Source of the DNA: DATJLY01 sp035604615
GTDB taxonomy: Bacteria > Pseudomonadota > Alphaproteobacteria > ATCC43930 > CGMCC-115725
Assembly: GCA_035604615.1 (NCBI GenBank)
Contig: DATNID010000065.1
Location: 1 to 64,000 of the forward strand
Direction of reading: 5' to 3'
Length of the DNA: 64,000 nt
Positions 30,446 through 37,919 of the stretch are shown here, one piece after another. The notes under the pieces are model-generated. The model had not been told where the DNA came from, did no database searches, and was given only the letters and a program-made list of their open reading frames with translations. The translations under genes and the position numbers were made by a program. Positions within the stretch are counted from its first letter, which is position 1. Every line of letters starts with the position of its first letter.

Positions 30446-32190
30446 GCGTGCGCCGCCTCGCTCCCGCCGCATTCTTCGCCGTGCTGGGCCTCGCGCTGCT
30501 GGCGGTGCCGGCGCTCGACATACCGGCGTTCTATGTCTCGTTCCTCTACATCGTCTTCAACTGGATCTCGCTGGCGACGAGCTGGACCATCCTCAGCGGC
30601 TTCGCCGGCTATTGGAGCTTCGGCCACGCCGCTTTCTTCGGCATCGGCGTCTATACCGCGGCGACCCTGGCGACCAAGTTCGGCGTGCCGTTCCTGTGGA
30701 CCCTGCCGCTGGCGGCCGGGCTCGCGGCGCTCCTGGGCACCACCATCGGCTTCATCGTGTTCCGCCTCCAGCGCCTGCGCGGCGAGCTGTTCGCGCTGAT
30801 GACCATCTCGATGACCTTCGTGGTCGCAACCATCATCTCCAACACGCCGATCGACGGCGGCAGCGGCGTCTATCTCATCAGCGTCGCGGTGCCGGAGCTG
30901 TTCGGCTCGCCCACCGGGACGATCTATGTGCTGGGCCTCGCCATGGCGGCGGTGGCGATGGCCACGGCCTATGCCGTGTCGCGCTCGCGCCTGGGGCTCG
31001 GCCTCTTTGCCATCCACGACGACGAGGACGTGGCCGAGACCAAGGGCGTTCCGACCTTCCGCTACAAGCTTGCCGCGATCGCGCTGTCGTCGGGGATCGC
31101 CGGCGCGGTCGGCGCGGTCTATTCGATCTATGTCAGCTACGTCACGGTGGGCGAGACGTTCGAGATCACGGTGACGATGTATCCCGTCGTGATGAGCATC
31201 TTCGGCGGCGCGCGCCATTGGCTCGGACCCGCGCTCGGCGCCGTGGTCATCACCACCGCGCTCTACAGCTTGGCGAGCGGCCCCCAGGCCTATATCGGCC
31301 GCGCGGTCATCGCGCTCGGCCTCATCCTGGTGATCCTGCTCATGCCGCAAGGCGTCGTCACCACGGTCCTGCGCTGGTGGCGCCGCCGCATGCCGCCGCG
31401 GGTGATCGTGCCGGAGCGGATCGAGCCCCGACCGCGCGAAGCCATACCCGAGGCGAGCCCCCATCCCGTGCTCGACTGCCGCGACGTAAGCAAGGCGTTC
31501 GGCGGCATCCAGGCGCTGCGCAACGTGTCGCTGGCGGTGGCGCCGGGCGAGATCCTCGGCCTCGTCGGCCCCAACGGGTCGGGCAAGTCGACCCTCATCA
31601 ACGTCATCACCGGGCATTACCAGATCGACGGCGGCGCCGTGTTCTTCGACGGCGCGCGGATCGACGCGCTGCCGGCGCACACGATCGCGCAACATGGCAT
31701 CGCGCGCTCCTACCAGATCCCGCGGCTGTTCAACCATCTCACCGTGCTCGACAACGTGGCGCTGCCGGCACGCTTCGGGACCGAGCATCAAGACAAGGGC
31801 GCGGCGGCCGCCGAGGCGATGCACTGGTTGGCATATACCGGACTCGCCGCCCGCGCGACCGCGCTGCCGCAGCAGCTCAATCTCCACGAGCGCAAGTTCC
31901 TCGAGCTGGCGCGCGCGCTGGCCGCCCGGCCGCGTCTGTTGCTGCTCGACGAGGTGATGTCGGGCTTGAACCACACCGAGATCGACGCCGCGCTCATGCT
32001 GGTGCGCGACATCCGCGAGCGCGGCACCACCATCGTCTTCGTCGAGCACCTGATGCGCGCCGTCGTCGCGCTGTCCGACCGGGTCGCGGTGCTCAACGAG
32101 GGCACCTTGATCGCGGTCGGCACGCCGCAGGAGACGATGCGCGATGCCGAGGTCATCAACGTCTATCTCGGCAAGGCCCATGCTTCTTGA
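30442..32190 (+). CDS. Fused Liv permease-ATPase (LivM-LivG)
   Basis: One 582-residue chain carries a LivM permease (residues 1-305, hallmark SGFAGYWSFGHAAFFGIGVY at 52-71) and, after a basic linker (306-340), a LivG ATPase (343-582) with Walker A GPNGSGKST at 376-384 and Walker B LLLLDE at 499-504. The ABC signature that would read LSGGQ is LNLHERK (479-485), degenerate but not unusual for LivG-like partners of a canonical LivF. M-G fusions occur in several proteobacteria. The ATPase is fixed to the membrane through the permease, so the stoichiometry of the complex is set by the fusion. It overlaps livH by four bases and livF by eleven. Confidence 0.92.
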   Translation: MSVRRLAPAAFFAVLGLALLAVPALDIPAFYVSFLYIVFNWISLATSWTILSGFAGYWSFGHAAFFGIGVYTAATLATKFGVPFLWTLPLAAGLAALLGTTIGFIVFRLQRLRGELFALMTISMTFVVATIISNTPIDGGSGVYLISVAVPELFGSPTGTIYVLGLAMAAVAMATAYAVSRSRLGLGLFAIHDDEDVAETKGVPTFRYKLAAIALSSGIAGAVGAVYSIYVSYVTVGETFEITVTMYPVVMSIFGGARHWLGPALGAVVITTALYSLASGPQAYIGRAVIALGLILVILLMPQGVVTTVLRWWRRRMPPRVIVPERIEPRPREAIPEASPHPVLDCRDVSKAFGGIQALRNVSLAVAPGEILGLVGPNGSGKSTLINVITGHYQIDGGAVFFDGARIDALPAHTIAQHGIARSYQIPRLFNHLTVLDNVALPARFGTEHQDKGAAAAEAMHWLAYTGLAARATALPQQLNLHERKFLELARALAARPRLLLLDEVMSGLNHTEIDAALMLVRDIRERGTTIVFVEHLMRAVVALSDRVAVLNEGTLIAVGTPQETMRDAEVINVYLGKAHAS

Positions 32191-32887
32191 GGTGCGCAAC
32201 CTGTCGGTGGGCTATGGCGGCGCGCCCGCCATCGTTGACATCGAGCTCGACGTCGAGGTCGGCGAGATCGTGTCGGTGATCGGCCCCAACGGCGCCGGCA
32301 AGTCGACCCTCATCAACGCCATCGCCGGCATCCTGCGCGCGGAAAAGGGCAGCTTGCGCGTCGGCGGCGTCGATCTTACCGGCATCGCCGCTCATCGGGT
32401 GTGCCGCCACGGCGTGGCCCTGGTGCCCGAGGGTCGGCGTCTTTTCGTCGGCATGACGGTCGAGGAGAATCTCGAGATCGGCTGCTATCGCCCGGAAGCG
32501 CGGAAAGTGAAGGACGAGAGCCTCATGCGCGTCTATGATCTCTTTCCGGTGCTGCGCGAGCGGCGCGGACAGATCGCGGGCACGCTATCGGGCGGGCAGC
32601 AGCAGATGGTGGCGGTGGGGCGCGCGCTGATGGCGGGTCCGCGGCTTTTGCTGCTGGACGAGCCGTCGCTGGGGCTGGCGCCGTCGATCGTCGCCGAATT
32701 GTTCCGCGCGCTGCGCATCATCCATGCGGAAGGCGTAGCGATGCTGCTGGTGGAGCAGAACGTGGCGCAGGCGCTCGACATCGCCGACCGCGCCTATGTG
32801 CTCGAGGAGGGCCGGATCGTCGCGACCGGGCTGCCTGACGAGCTCTTGGCGCAATCGCGCATCCGCGAAGTCTATCTGGGGCTTTGA
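32180..32887 (+). CDS. livF: Liv-type ABC transporter ATP-binding protein LivF
   Basis: This 235-residue ATPase has Walker A GPNGAGKST near residue 35-43, the LSGGQQQ signature and Walker B LLLLDEPSLGLAPSIV, all canonical. It would supply the competent signature motif facing the degenerate one of the fused LivG domain. It overlaps the end of livMG by eleven bases and is followed 15 bases later by an FAH-family gene, which suggests import and breakdown of one compound are co-expressed. Confidence 0.93.
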   Translation: MLLEVRNLSVGYGGAPAIVDIELDVEVGEIVSVIGPNGAGKSTLINAIAGILRAEKGSLRVGGVDLTGIAAHRVCRHGVALVPEGRRLFVGMTVEENLEIGCYRPEARKVKDESLMRVYDLFPVLRERRGQIAGTLSGGQQQMVAVGRALMAGPRLLLLDEPSLGLAPSIVAELFRALRIIHAEGVAMLLVEQNVAQALDIADRAYVLEEGRIVATGLPDELLAQSRIREVYLGL

Positions 32888-32902
32888 TTTGAGGAGGAAA
32901 GC

Positions 32903-33928
32903 ATGAAGGTCGTGGTATTCGGTCCGGAAAAGCGCACCGGCGTCCTCAGGGACGAGACGGTCGTGGACATCTCGCTCGCCTGCGCGAAATACCTGCACGA
33001 GCGCCAGAACGAGAAGCACCCGCGCGAGCTGGCGCAAGCGCTGGTGCCGCCCGATCTCGCGCATTTCATCGAAGGGGGCACCCGCGTCCTGGAGCAGGCG
33101 CAGAAGTCGCTCGACTATCTCTTCGGCGAGGTCCAGGACCAGCAGGGGACGCGCGGCGAGAAGCTGATCCATCCCGCGAGCGAGGTTATCCTGCACGCGC
33201 CGCTGCCGGCGGGCGCCCGCATCGCCTGCGCCGGCGGCAATTTCGCCGACCACGCCGCGGCGATGGCGAACCGGCGCCCCAATCCCGACGTGAAGCCGAT
33301 CACCGGCGATGCGCGGGCCGAGATCCGCAAGACCGGCATCTGGGGCTTCTGGAAGATCACCCGCGAGCTGGTCGAGCCCGATGGCGAGCTGGTTTATCCA
33401 GCGCGCTGCAACCGCCTCGACTACGAAGGCGAGCTCGCCATCGTCATCGGCAAGAAGGGCAAGGACATCCGCGCCAAGGACGTGAAGGACTATGTCTGGG
33501 GCGTGACCTTGCTCGGCGACTGGAGCATCCGCGGCGCCGGCGAGCCTGGGCCGCTGCGCTTCGCCATGCAGAAGAACTTCGACAGCTGCTGCTCGCTGGG
33601 GCCGGCGATCGCGGTCGGCGAGTCCGATCCCTTCAACGGCCAGGTCGAGACCTTCGTCAACGGCGAGCGGCGCCAGAACTTCAACACCCGCGACATGGTG
33701 TTCTCGTTCGGCGAGTATCTCGAGTTCCTGTCGCGCGACCTGACCTTCTATCCGGGCGACATCATCAGCGGCGGCACCGCCGCCGGCACGGCCGCGGATT
33801 CGAGCGCGGTCCTGCCTGACGGCTCCTCGGCGCCCGAGCGGTTCCTCAAGCCCGGCGACATCGTCGAAGTGAAATCCGCCCCCATCGGCACGCTCCGCAC
33901 CCGCGTGGTGGCGAAGAAGAACGCGTAG
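32903..33928 (+). CDS. Fumarylacetoacetate hydrolase family protein
   Basis: The 341-residue protein has an N-terminal lead domain and a C-terminal FAH fold with the metal ligands in RLDYEGELAIVIGKKG (two glutamates) and LLGDWSIRG (aspartate), then FYPGDIISGGTAAGTA, the family's conserved loop. FAH-fold enzymes hydrolyse acylpyruvates, hydrate 2-hydroxypenta-2,4-dienoate or isomerise ring-cleavage products in aromatic breakdown. A GGAGGAAAG site precedes the ATG. It is the last gene of the second Liv operon. It could act on acylpyruvate from the gentisate-type cupin at 9634, though the genes are 23 kb apart. Exact reaction unknown. Confidence 0.9.
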   Translation: MKVVVFGPEKRTGVLRDETVVDISLACAKYLHERQNEKHPRELAQALVPPDLAHFIEGGTRVLEQAQKSLDYLFGEVQDQQGTRGEKLIHPASEVILHAPLPAGARIACAGGNFADHAAAMANRRPNPDVKPITGDARAEIRKTGIWGFWKITRELVEPDGELVYPARCNRLDYEGELAIVIGKKGKDIRAKDVKDYVWGVTLLGDWSIRGAGEPGPLRFAMQKNFDSCCSLGPAIAVGESDPFNGQVETFVNGERRQNFNTRDMVFSFGEYLEFLSRDLTFYPGDIISGGTAAGTAADSSAVLPDGSSAPERFLKPGDIVEVKSAPIGTLRTRVVAKKNA

Positions 33929-33933
33929 GGGCT

Positions 33934-34000
33934 GCCCCCTCCCCAACCCTCTCCCGCAGGCGGGGGAGGGAGGGACCCGCGATAGCGGGAGGGTGGGGGC
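33934..34000. repeat. Double-hairpin repeat between convergent genes
   Basis: CCCTCTCCCGC / CGGGGGAGGG (about 33948-33970) and ACCCGC-GATA-GCGGG (33975-33988) lie inside outer GCCCCCTCCC / GGGTGGGGGC arms. The block ends exactly at the CoA-transferase stop and probably terminates both converging transcripts. The same style of element follows the CMD gene at 18298. Confidence 0.65.
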
Positions 34001-35197
34001 TCAGATCGCGCCGTTGCTGCGGAACGCTGCTATTTCCGCCGCGCTGTAGCCCGCCTCGGCGAGGACGGCGTCGGTGTGCTCGCCATAGTCGGGCGCGGCC
34101 ATCGCCAGGTGGCTGGGCGTGCGCGACAGGATCACGGGCTGGCCCAGGATGGTGATCTCGCCCAGCGCCTTCGACACCACCTTCTGCGCGATGCCGAGAT
34201 GGCGCACCTGCGGATCGGCGAAGGTCTGGTCGATCGAATAGATGGGGCCGCACGGGATGCCGGCCGCGTTCATTTTCTCGATCCAGGCGGCGCTCGGCTG
34301 CTTCGACGTGATCTCCTCGATGAGCGCGTTGAGCGCCTCGCGGTTCTTGCGCCGCGCGCCAGGCTTGGCGTAGTCGGGATGGTCGATCAGGTCGGTGCGG
34401 CCGATCGCGTTGCAGAAGCGGCGCCACATGGTCGGCGTCGGCGCGATGTTGATGTGGCCGTCGCTGGTGCGGAAGGTGCCGGTGGGCGAGCCGGTCGGAT
34501 GGTTGTTGCCGACCTGGCGCGGCACCTCGCCCTTCATCAGGTAGCGCGCGCCCTGGAAATCGAGCAGGAACATGATCGCCTGGAGCAGCGAGGTGTGCAC
34601 CCACTGGCCCTCGCCGGAACGGTCGCGCTCGCGGAGCGCCGTCAGCACGCCGAGCGCGGCGAAGAGGCCGGCCGCGAGATCGCAGATCGCGATGCCGACG
34701 CGCATCGGCCCGCGCCCGGGCTCGCCGGTGATCGACATCAGCCCGCCCATGCCCTGCGCGATCTGATCGACGCCGGGCCGGTCGCGATAGGGCCCGTCCT
34801 GGCCGAAGCCCGAGATGCTGGCATAGATGAGCCGCTTGTTGATGGGCTTCAGCGTCTCGTAATCGATGCCGAGGCGGAACTTGACGTCGGGGCGGTAATT
34901 CTCGACCAGGATGTCGGCGCGCTCCACCAGGCGGCGGAAGATGGCGAGGCCGTCGGGATGCTTCAGGTCGATCGCGATGGCGCGCTTGTTGCGGTGGAGG
35001 TTCTGGAAATCGGGATCGTTGCGCGCGGCGAAGTCGGTCTGGGTGCTGGAGTTGGGATCGCTCTCTCGCATCTCGACCTTGATGACGCTGGCGCCCCAAT
35101 CGGCGAACTGGCGCGCGCAGGTGGGGCCGGCGCGCGCCCGCGTCAGGTCGAGGACGGTGAGGCCCTCCAGCGCGCGCGAGGCAGGTGCGTCGCTCAT
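34001..35197 (-). CDS. CaiB/BaiF family CoA-transferase
   Basis: The 398-residue class III CoA-transferase begins LEGLTVLDLTRARAGPTCAR and has ADWGASVIKVE, the NLHRNKRAIAIDLKHPDG stretch and the catalytic-aspartate region GIAICDLAAGLFAALGVL. It moves CoA between carboxylic acids to activate a substrate. The ATG overlaps the upstream flavoprotein stop (ATGA), so both are co-translated; the upstream frame read-through is only a shadow of that gene. It ends the operon that begins with a class II aldolase. CoA donor and acceptor unknown. Confidence 0.92.
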   Translation of the reverse strand: MSDAPASRALEGLTVLDLTRARAGPTCARQFADWGASVIKVEMRESDPNSSTQTDFAARNDPDFQNLHRNKRAIAIDLKHPDGLAIFRRLVERADILVENYRPDVKFRLGIDYETLKPINKRLIYASISGFGQDGPYRDRPGVDQIAQGMGGLMSITGEPGRGPMRVGIAICDLAAGLFAALGVLTALRERDRSGEGQWVHTSLLQAIMFLLDFQGARYLMKGEVPRQVGNNHPTGSPTGTFRTSDGHINIAPTPTMWRRFCNAIGRTDLIDHPDYAKPGARRKNREALNALIEEITSKQPSAAWIEKMNAAGIPCGPIYSIDQTFADPQVRHLGIAQKVVSKALGEITILGQPVILSRTPSHLAMAAPDYGEHTDAVLAEAGYSAAEIAAFRSNGAI

Positions 35198-36375
35198 GTC
35201 GGGGTCCCGAGCAGGACGCCGCCGTAATTCGCGGCGCTCGAATCCCAGGCGAGGCCGCGATGGGCGGTGACGGCATAGAGGTCGCGGATCTGGCGCTGCA
35301 TCGCGCTGTCGACGAAGAGGGCGCGGCCGCCGGCGGCGTTGAACAGGCGCTGCGCCGCGGCCAAGGTGAGCTGCGCCGCGTAAGACGAGCAGAGCCGCGT
35401 CAATTTGCGCTGCGTCATGTCGAGCGTGCCGCCGCGCTCCAGGACATCCATCGCCTCGCGCGCCGAGCCCAGCACCAGGCGCGAGGCGGCCATCAATTCC
35501 GCCGCCGAGGCGCCGGCGCCGATCTGGGTTCCCATCTGCTCGGCGATGGCGATGCCGCGCGACGAGCGCGACTTGGTGTAGGTCACGTATTCGTCGAGGA
35601 AGCCCTCGGCGATGCCGACCGCGATGGCGGCGAAGCCGGTGCCGGCGATGTCGTGGCGCGGCATGCGATAGAGCGCGGCTTTGTTGATCGCGGCGCCCGG
35701 CGCGGTGCCCTCGTTCGAGGCTACGGCGTCGAGGATGCGGTGGGCGGGGACGAACACCTCCTTGACCTCGAAGCTCTTGCTGCCGGTGCCGGCGAGGCCG
35801 ATCACGTTCCAGTCGTCGATCACCGTGACGTCGCTCTTGGGCACCAGGAAATAGCTCTGCTGCGGCGCCTTGCCGTCCGCGACGAGATGCCCGCCGCAGA
35901 GCAGCCAATGGGCGTGGTCGATGCCGCTCGAATAGCGGTGGCGGCCGGAGTAGATGACGCCGCCGGGGACGGGCCGGCCCTTGCCGGTGGGCTCGACCGA
36001 GGCGGAGAGCCGGGCGCCCCGATCCTTGCCCCACACGTCTTCCTGCGCCTCGAGCCCGAACTGGCCCAGGAGCTGGCAATGGTCGTTGTAGATGTTGGCG
36101 ACCCAGGCCTGCGCGCCGCAGCCGCGCGCCAGCACCAGGCTCACCTCGCACAGCACGTCCCAGGGCAGCTCGTAGCCGCCGAAGCGCGCCGGGACGCACA
36201 TGCGCAAAAGGCCCCAGGCGGCGAAATCGGCAACGGTCTCCTCGGGGCAATGCCTGAGCGCCTCGGCCTTCGGCGCGCGCAGGCGCAGCACCGGCACCAG
36301 CGCCTCGGCCGCTTCCAGGAGATCGAGCCGGATCGCGGCCGGGCTTTTCGCCGCGCTCACCGCCCCATCGTTCAT
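35194..36375 (-). CDS. Acyl-CoA dehydrogenase-fold flavin-dependent monooxygenase
   Basis: This 393-residue protein has the acyl-CoA dehydrogenase fold but aligns best in pattern with two-component flavin monooxygenases of the HsaA/DszC/PigA-like type: DDWNVIGLAGTGSKSFEVKE around residue 186-205 and a C-terminal domain with a conserved arginine-rich helix (TKSRSSRGIAIAEQMGTQIG). The acyl-CoA dehydrogenase catalytic glutamate is not evident at the C-terminus. It would hydroxylate an aromatic or other substrate using reduced flavin from a separate reductase. No flavin reductase gene is adjacent. It follows the aldolase gene by seven bases and overlaps the CoA-transferase by four. Confidence 0.78.
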   Translation of the reverse strand: MNDGAVSAAKSPAAIRLDLLEAAEALVPVLRLRAPKAEALRHCPEETVADFAAWGLLRMCVPARFGGYELPWDVLCEVSLVLARGCGAQAWVANIYNDHCQLLGQFGLEAQEDVWGKDRGARLSASVEPTGKGRPVPGGVIYSGRHRYSSGIDHAHWLLCGGHLVADGKAPQQSYFLVPKSDVTVIDDWNVIGLAGTGSKSFEVKEVFVPAHRILDAVASNEGTAPGAAINKAALYRMPRHDIAGTGFAAIAVGIAEGFLDEYVTYTKSRSSRGIAIAEQMGTQIGAGASAAELMAASRLVLGSAREAMDVLERGGTLDMTQRKLTRLCSSYAAQLTLAAAQRLFNAAGGRALFVDSAMQRQIRDLYAVTAHRGLAWDSSAANYGGVLLGTPT

Positions 36376-36382
36376 GCGCGCC

Positions 36383-37156
36383 TCAATTACGGTACGAGGG
36401 ATCGCGGCGGTCGAGCCAGCGCAGCATGGCCTGCCATTCGGTGCGCCGTCCGTGCCGCTTGGCCAGCGCCTCGTATTGCTGGGCGGTGCGCTCGCACACG
36501 TCGGGCGGCGGCTCGTTGATCTCGGCGCCGGTGGCCTCGACTTGAAGCTGCACCTCCGCGACCATGATGAGGTTGCGCAGGCCCAGCATCGCGTCCGCCA
36601 CCGAATCGCCGCAGGTGAGGAGCCCGTGATTGCGCAGGATCATGGTCTTGTTGCGGCCGAGATTGGCGGCTAGGCGCTCGCGCTCGTCGGTGTCGAGGGC
36701 GATCCCTTCAAAATCGTGGTAGCTGACGCGGTTATAGAACTGCATCGCCTCCTGGCACAGGAAGCGCAGGCCGCCCTTGCGCGCGCTGATGGTGGTGCCG
36801 ACCTGGCTGTGCAGGTGCATCACCGCCTGAACCTCGGGCCGCGCGTGATAGACCGCGGAATGGATGGTGAAGCCGGCCGGGTTCACGTCGGATTCGGTGC
36901 CGACCGGCGCACCCTCGACATCGACCTTCACCAGGTTCGAGGCGGTCACCTCTTCGAACATGAGGGTGTGGCGCTTGATCAGGAACGAGCCCGGCTCGCC
37001 CGGCACGCGCACGGTGAAATGGTTGAAGATGAGGTCGGTCCAATCCTTGATCTCGGCCAGGCGGTGCGCGGCGGCGAGATCGACCCGCGCCTCCCATTCC
37101 GCCGCCGACACGTCGTTGCGGCGCGGTGCCGATTGCGCAAGCTGCGATTGATCCAT
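36383..37156 (-). CDS. Class II aldolase/adducin family protein
   Basis: The 257-residue protein is a class II aldolase/adducin-domain protein: LIFNHFTVRVPGEPGSFLIK, the metal-binding AVMHLHSQVGTTISA and ILRNHGLLTCGDSVADAM. The zinc-binding histidines are kept. Members act as sugar-phosphate aldolases, epimerases or decarboxylases. It is the first gene of a minus-strand operon with the monooxygenase-like and CoA-transferase genes, so the substrate is likely not a sugar phosphate. GGGAGG lies before the ATG. A second, distinct family member sits at 39759. Confidence 0.9.
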   Translation of the reverse strand: MDQSQLAQSAPRRNDVSAAEWEARVDLAAAHRLAEIKDWTDLIFNHFTVRVPGEPGSFLIKRHTLMFEEVTASNLVKVDVEGAPVGTESDVNPAGFTIHSAVYHARPEVQAVMHLHSQVGTTISARKGGLRFLCQEAMQFYNRVSYHDFEGIALDTDERERLAANLGRNKTMILRNHGLLTCGDSVADAMLGLRNLIMVAEVQLQVEATGAEINEPPPDVCERTAQQYEALAKRHGRRTEWQAMLRWLDRRDPSYRN

Positions 37157-37316
37157 GGGCCGCCCTCCCGGTGCGTTGAGCGAAGAGTAGCGCCTTCGGG
37201 AAGCGGCGTCAGCATTCTATGAAATCCGAATCGGCGCAGAAATGAACCGCCGTTCCGCCCCTCTTGTGCTACTCTTGGACCGTGCGATGTTCCTGATCGC
37301 GCGGGGACGTTATCGG

Positions 37317-37622
37317 ATGACCTACGACGCCGGATTCGTGATTCAGCTGCTCTTCGACAAGCGAAAGGACGGGCGGTTCCACGTCCACAGCCCCGATGTC
37401 CCCGGGCTGCATTTGGCGGGCGACGACATCGATGCCATCCGGGCCGACGTGGAGCCGGTTCTGAAAGATGTCCTGCTCCATAACGCGAAAGTCGTGGTCG
37501 ATACCATTCACTGGCACCCGAGCTTGGAGGACGTGGTCAAGACCATCGCCGGTCCTCCCTCGGCGCCGGACGCACCGCCCGCAAAAACGAATTTCCTCCT
37601 GATCGTTGGCCACGCCGCCTAA
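37317..37622 (+). CDS. HicB-like antitoxin-fold protein (DUF1902-like)
   Basis: About 101 residues with a HicB-type partial RNase-H fold: FVIQLLFDKRKDGRFHVHSP, then DVPGLHLAGDDIDAIRADVE, the strand-loop-helix pattern in which HicB reads a substrate-like surface. There is no C-terminal DNA-binding domain, so it is not a full HicB repressor. I chose ATG 37317, preceded by a GGGGAC site; an ATG at 37242 would add 25 residues whose translation looks like promoter DNA. The next small ORF overlaps its end by 17 bases. It may be an orphan antitoxin fold or part of a small pair. Confidence 0.6.
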   Translation: MTYDAGFVIQLLFDKRKDGRFHVHSPDVPGLHLAGDDIDAIRADVEPVLKDVLLHNAKVVVDTIHWHPSLEDVVKTIAGPPSAPDAPPAKTNFLLIVGHAA

Positions 37623-37830
37623 ACGGGCTCCGAGCCTTTCAAAATCGGAAATCGAGGCGGCGCTGACGCCTGAGCCGTGGCGCTGCACGGAGGTCAAAAC
37701 CTATGCCGTCACGAGTTTGTGGCGCACACAGTTCGGCTTCTATTTCTCCGTCCCGCACGACTGCACCGAAGCCGATCTCGAGGCGATAACGGCGGACATC
37801 CGAAAACACGGGCGCACGCGCAACGTCTAG
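37606..37830 (+). CDS. Small ORF overlapping the HicB-like gene, function unknown
   Basis: A 74-residue frame begins at a TTG overlapping the previous gene by 17 bases and right after an in-frame TGA, so the start is fixed if the ORF is real. The peptide (APSLSKSEIEAALTPEPWRC, then TSLWRTQFGFYFSVPHDCTE, ending ADIRKHGRTRNV) looks coding but matches no toxin family I know; it is not HicA by motif. The ribosome-binding site is poor, consistent with coupling to the gene before it. Confidence 0.55.
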   Translation: MATPPKRAPSLSKSEIEAALTPEPWRCTEVKTYAVTSLWRTQFGFYFSVPHDCTEADLEAITADIRKHGRTRNV

Positions 37831-37919
37831 GCGGCTCGCGCCACCCGGACCACCGCCTTGCCCCGCTGCCCTCCCGCCTGTAGCCTCGCTCTCGGCATCT
37901 CATACCGGAGGCACTGACT

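Noticed and set aside
35198..36250. Upstream extension of the CoA-transferase frame
   Set aside because: Overlaps the monooxygenase-like gene in another frame; the ATGA junction at 35194-35197 marks the true start.
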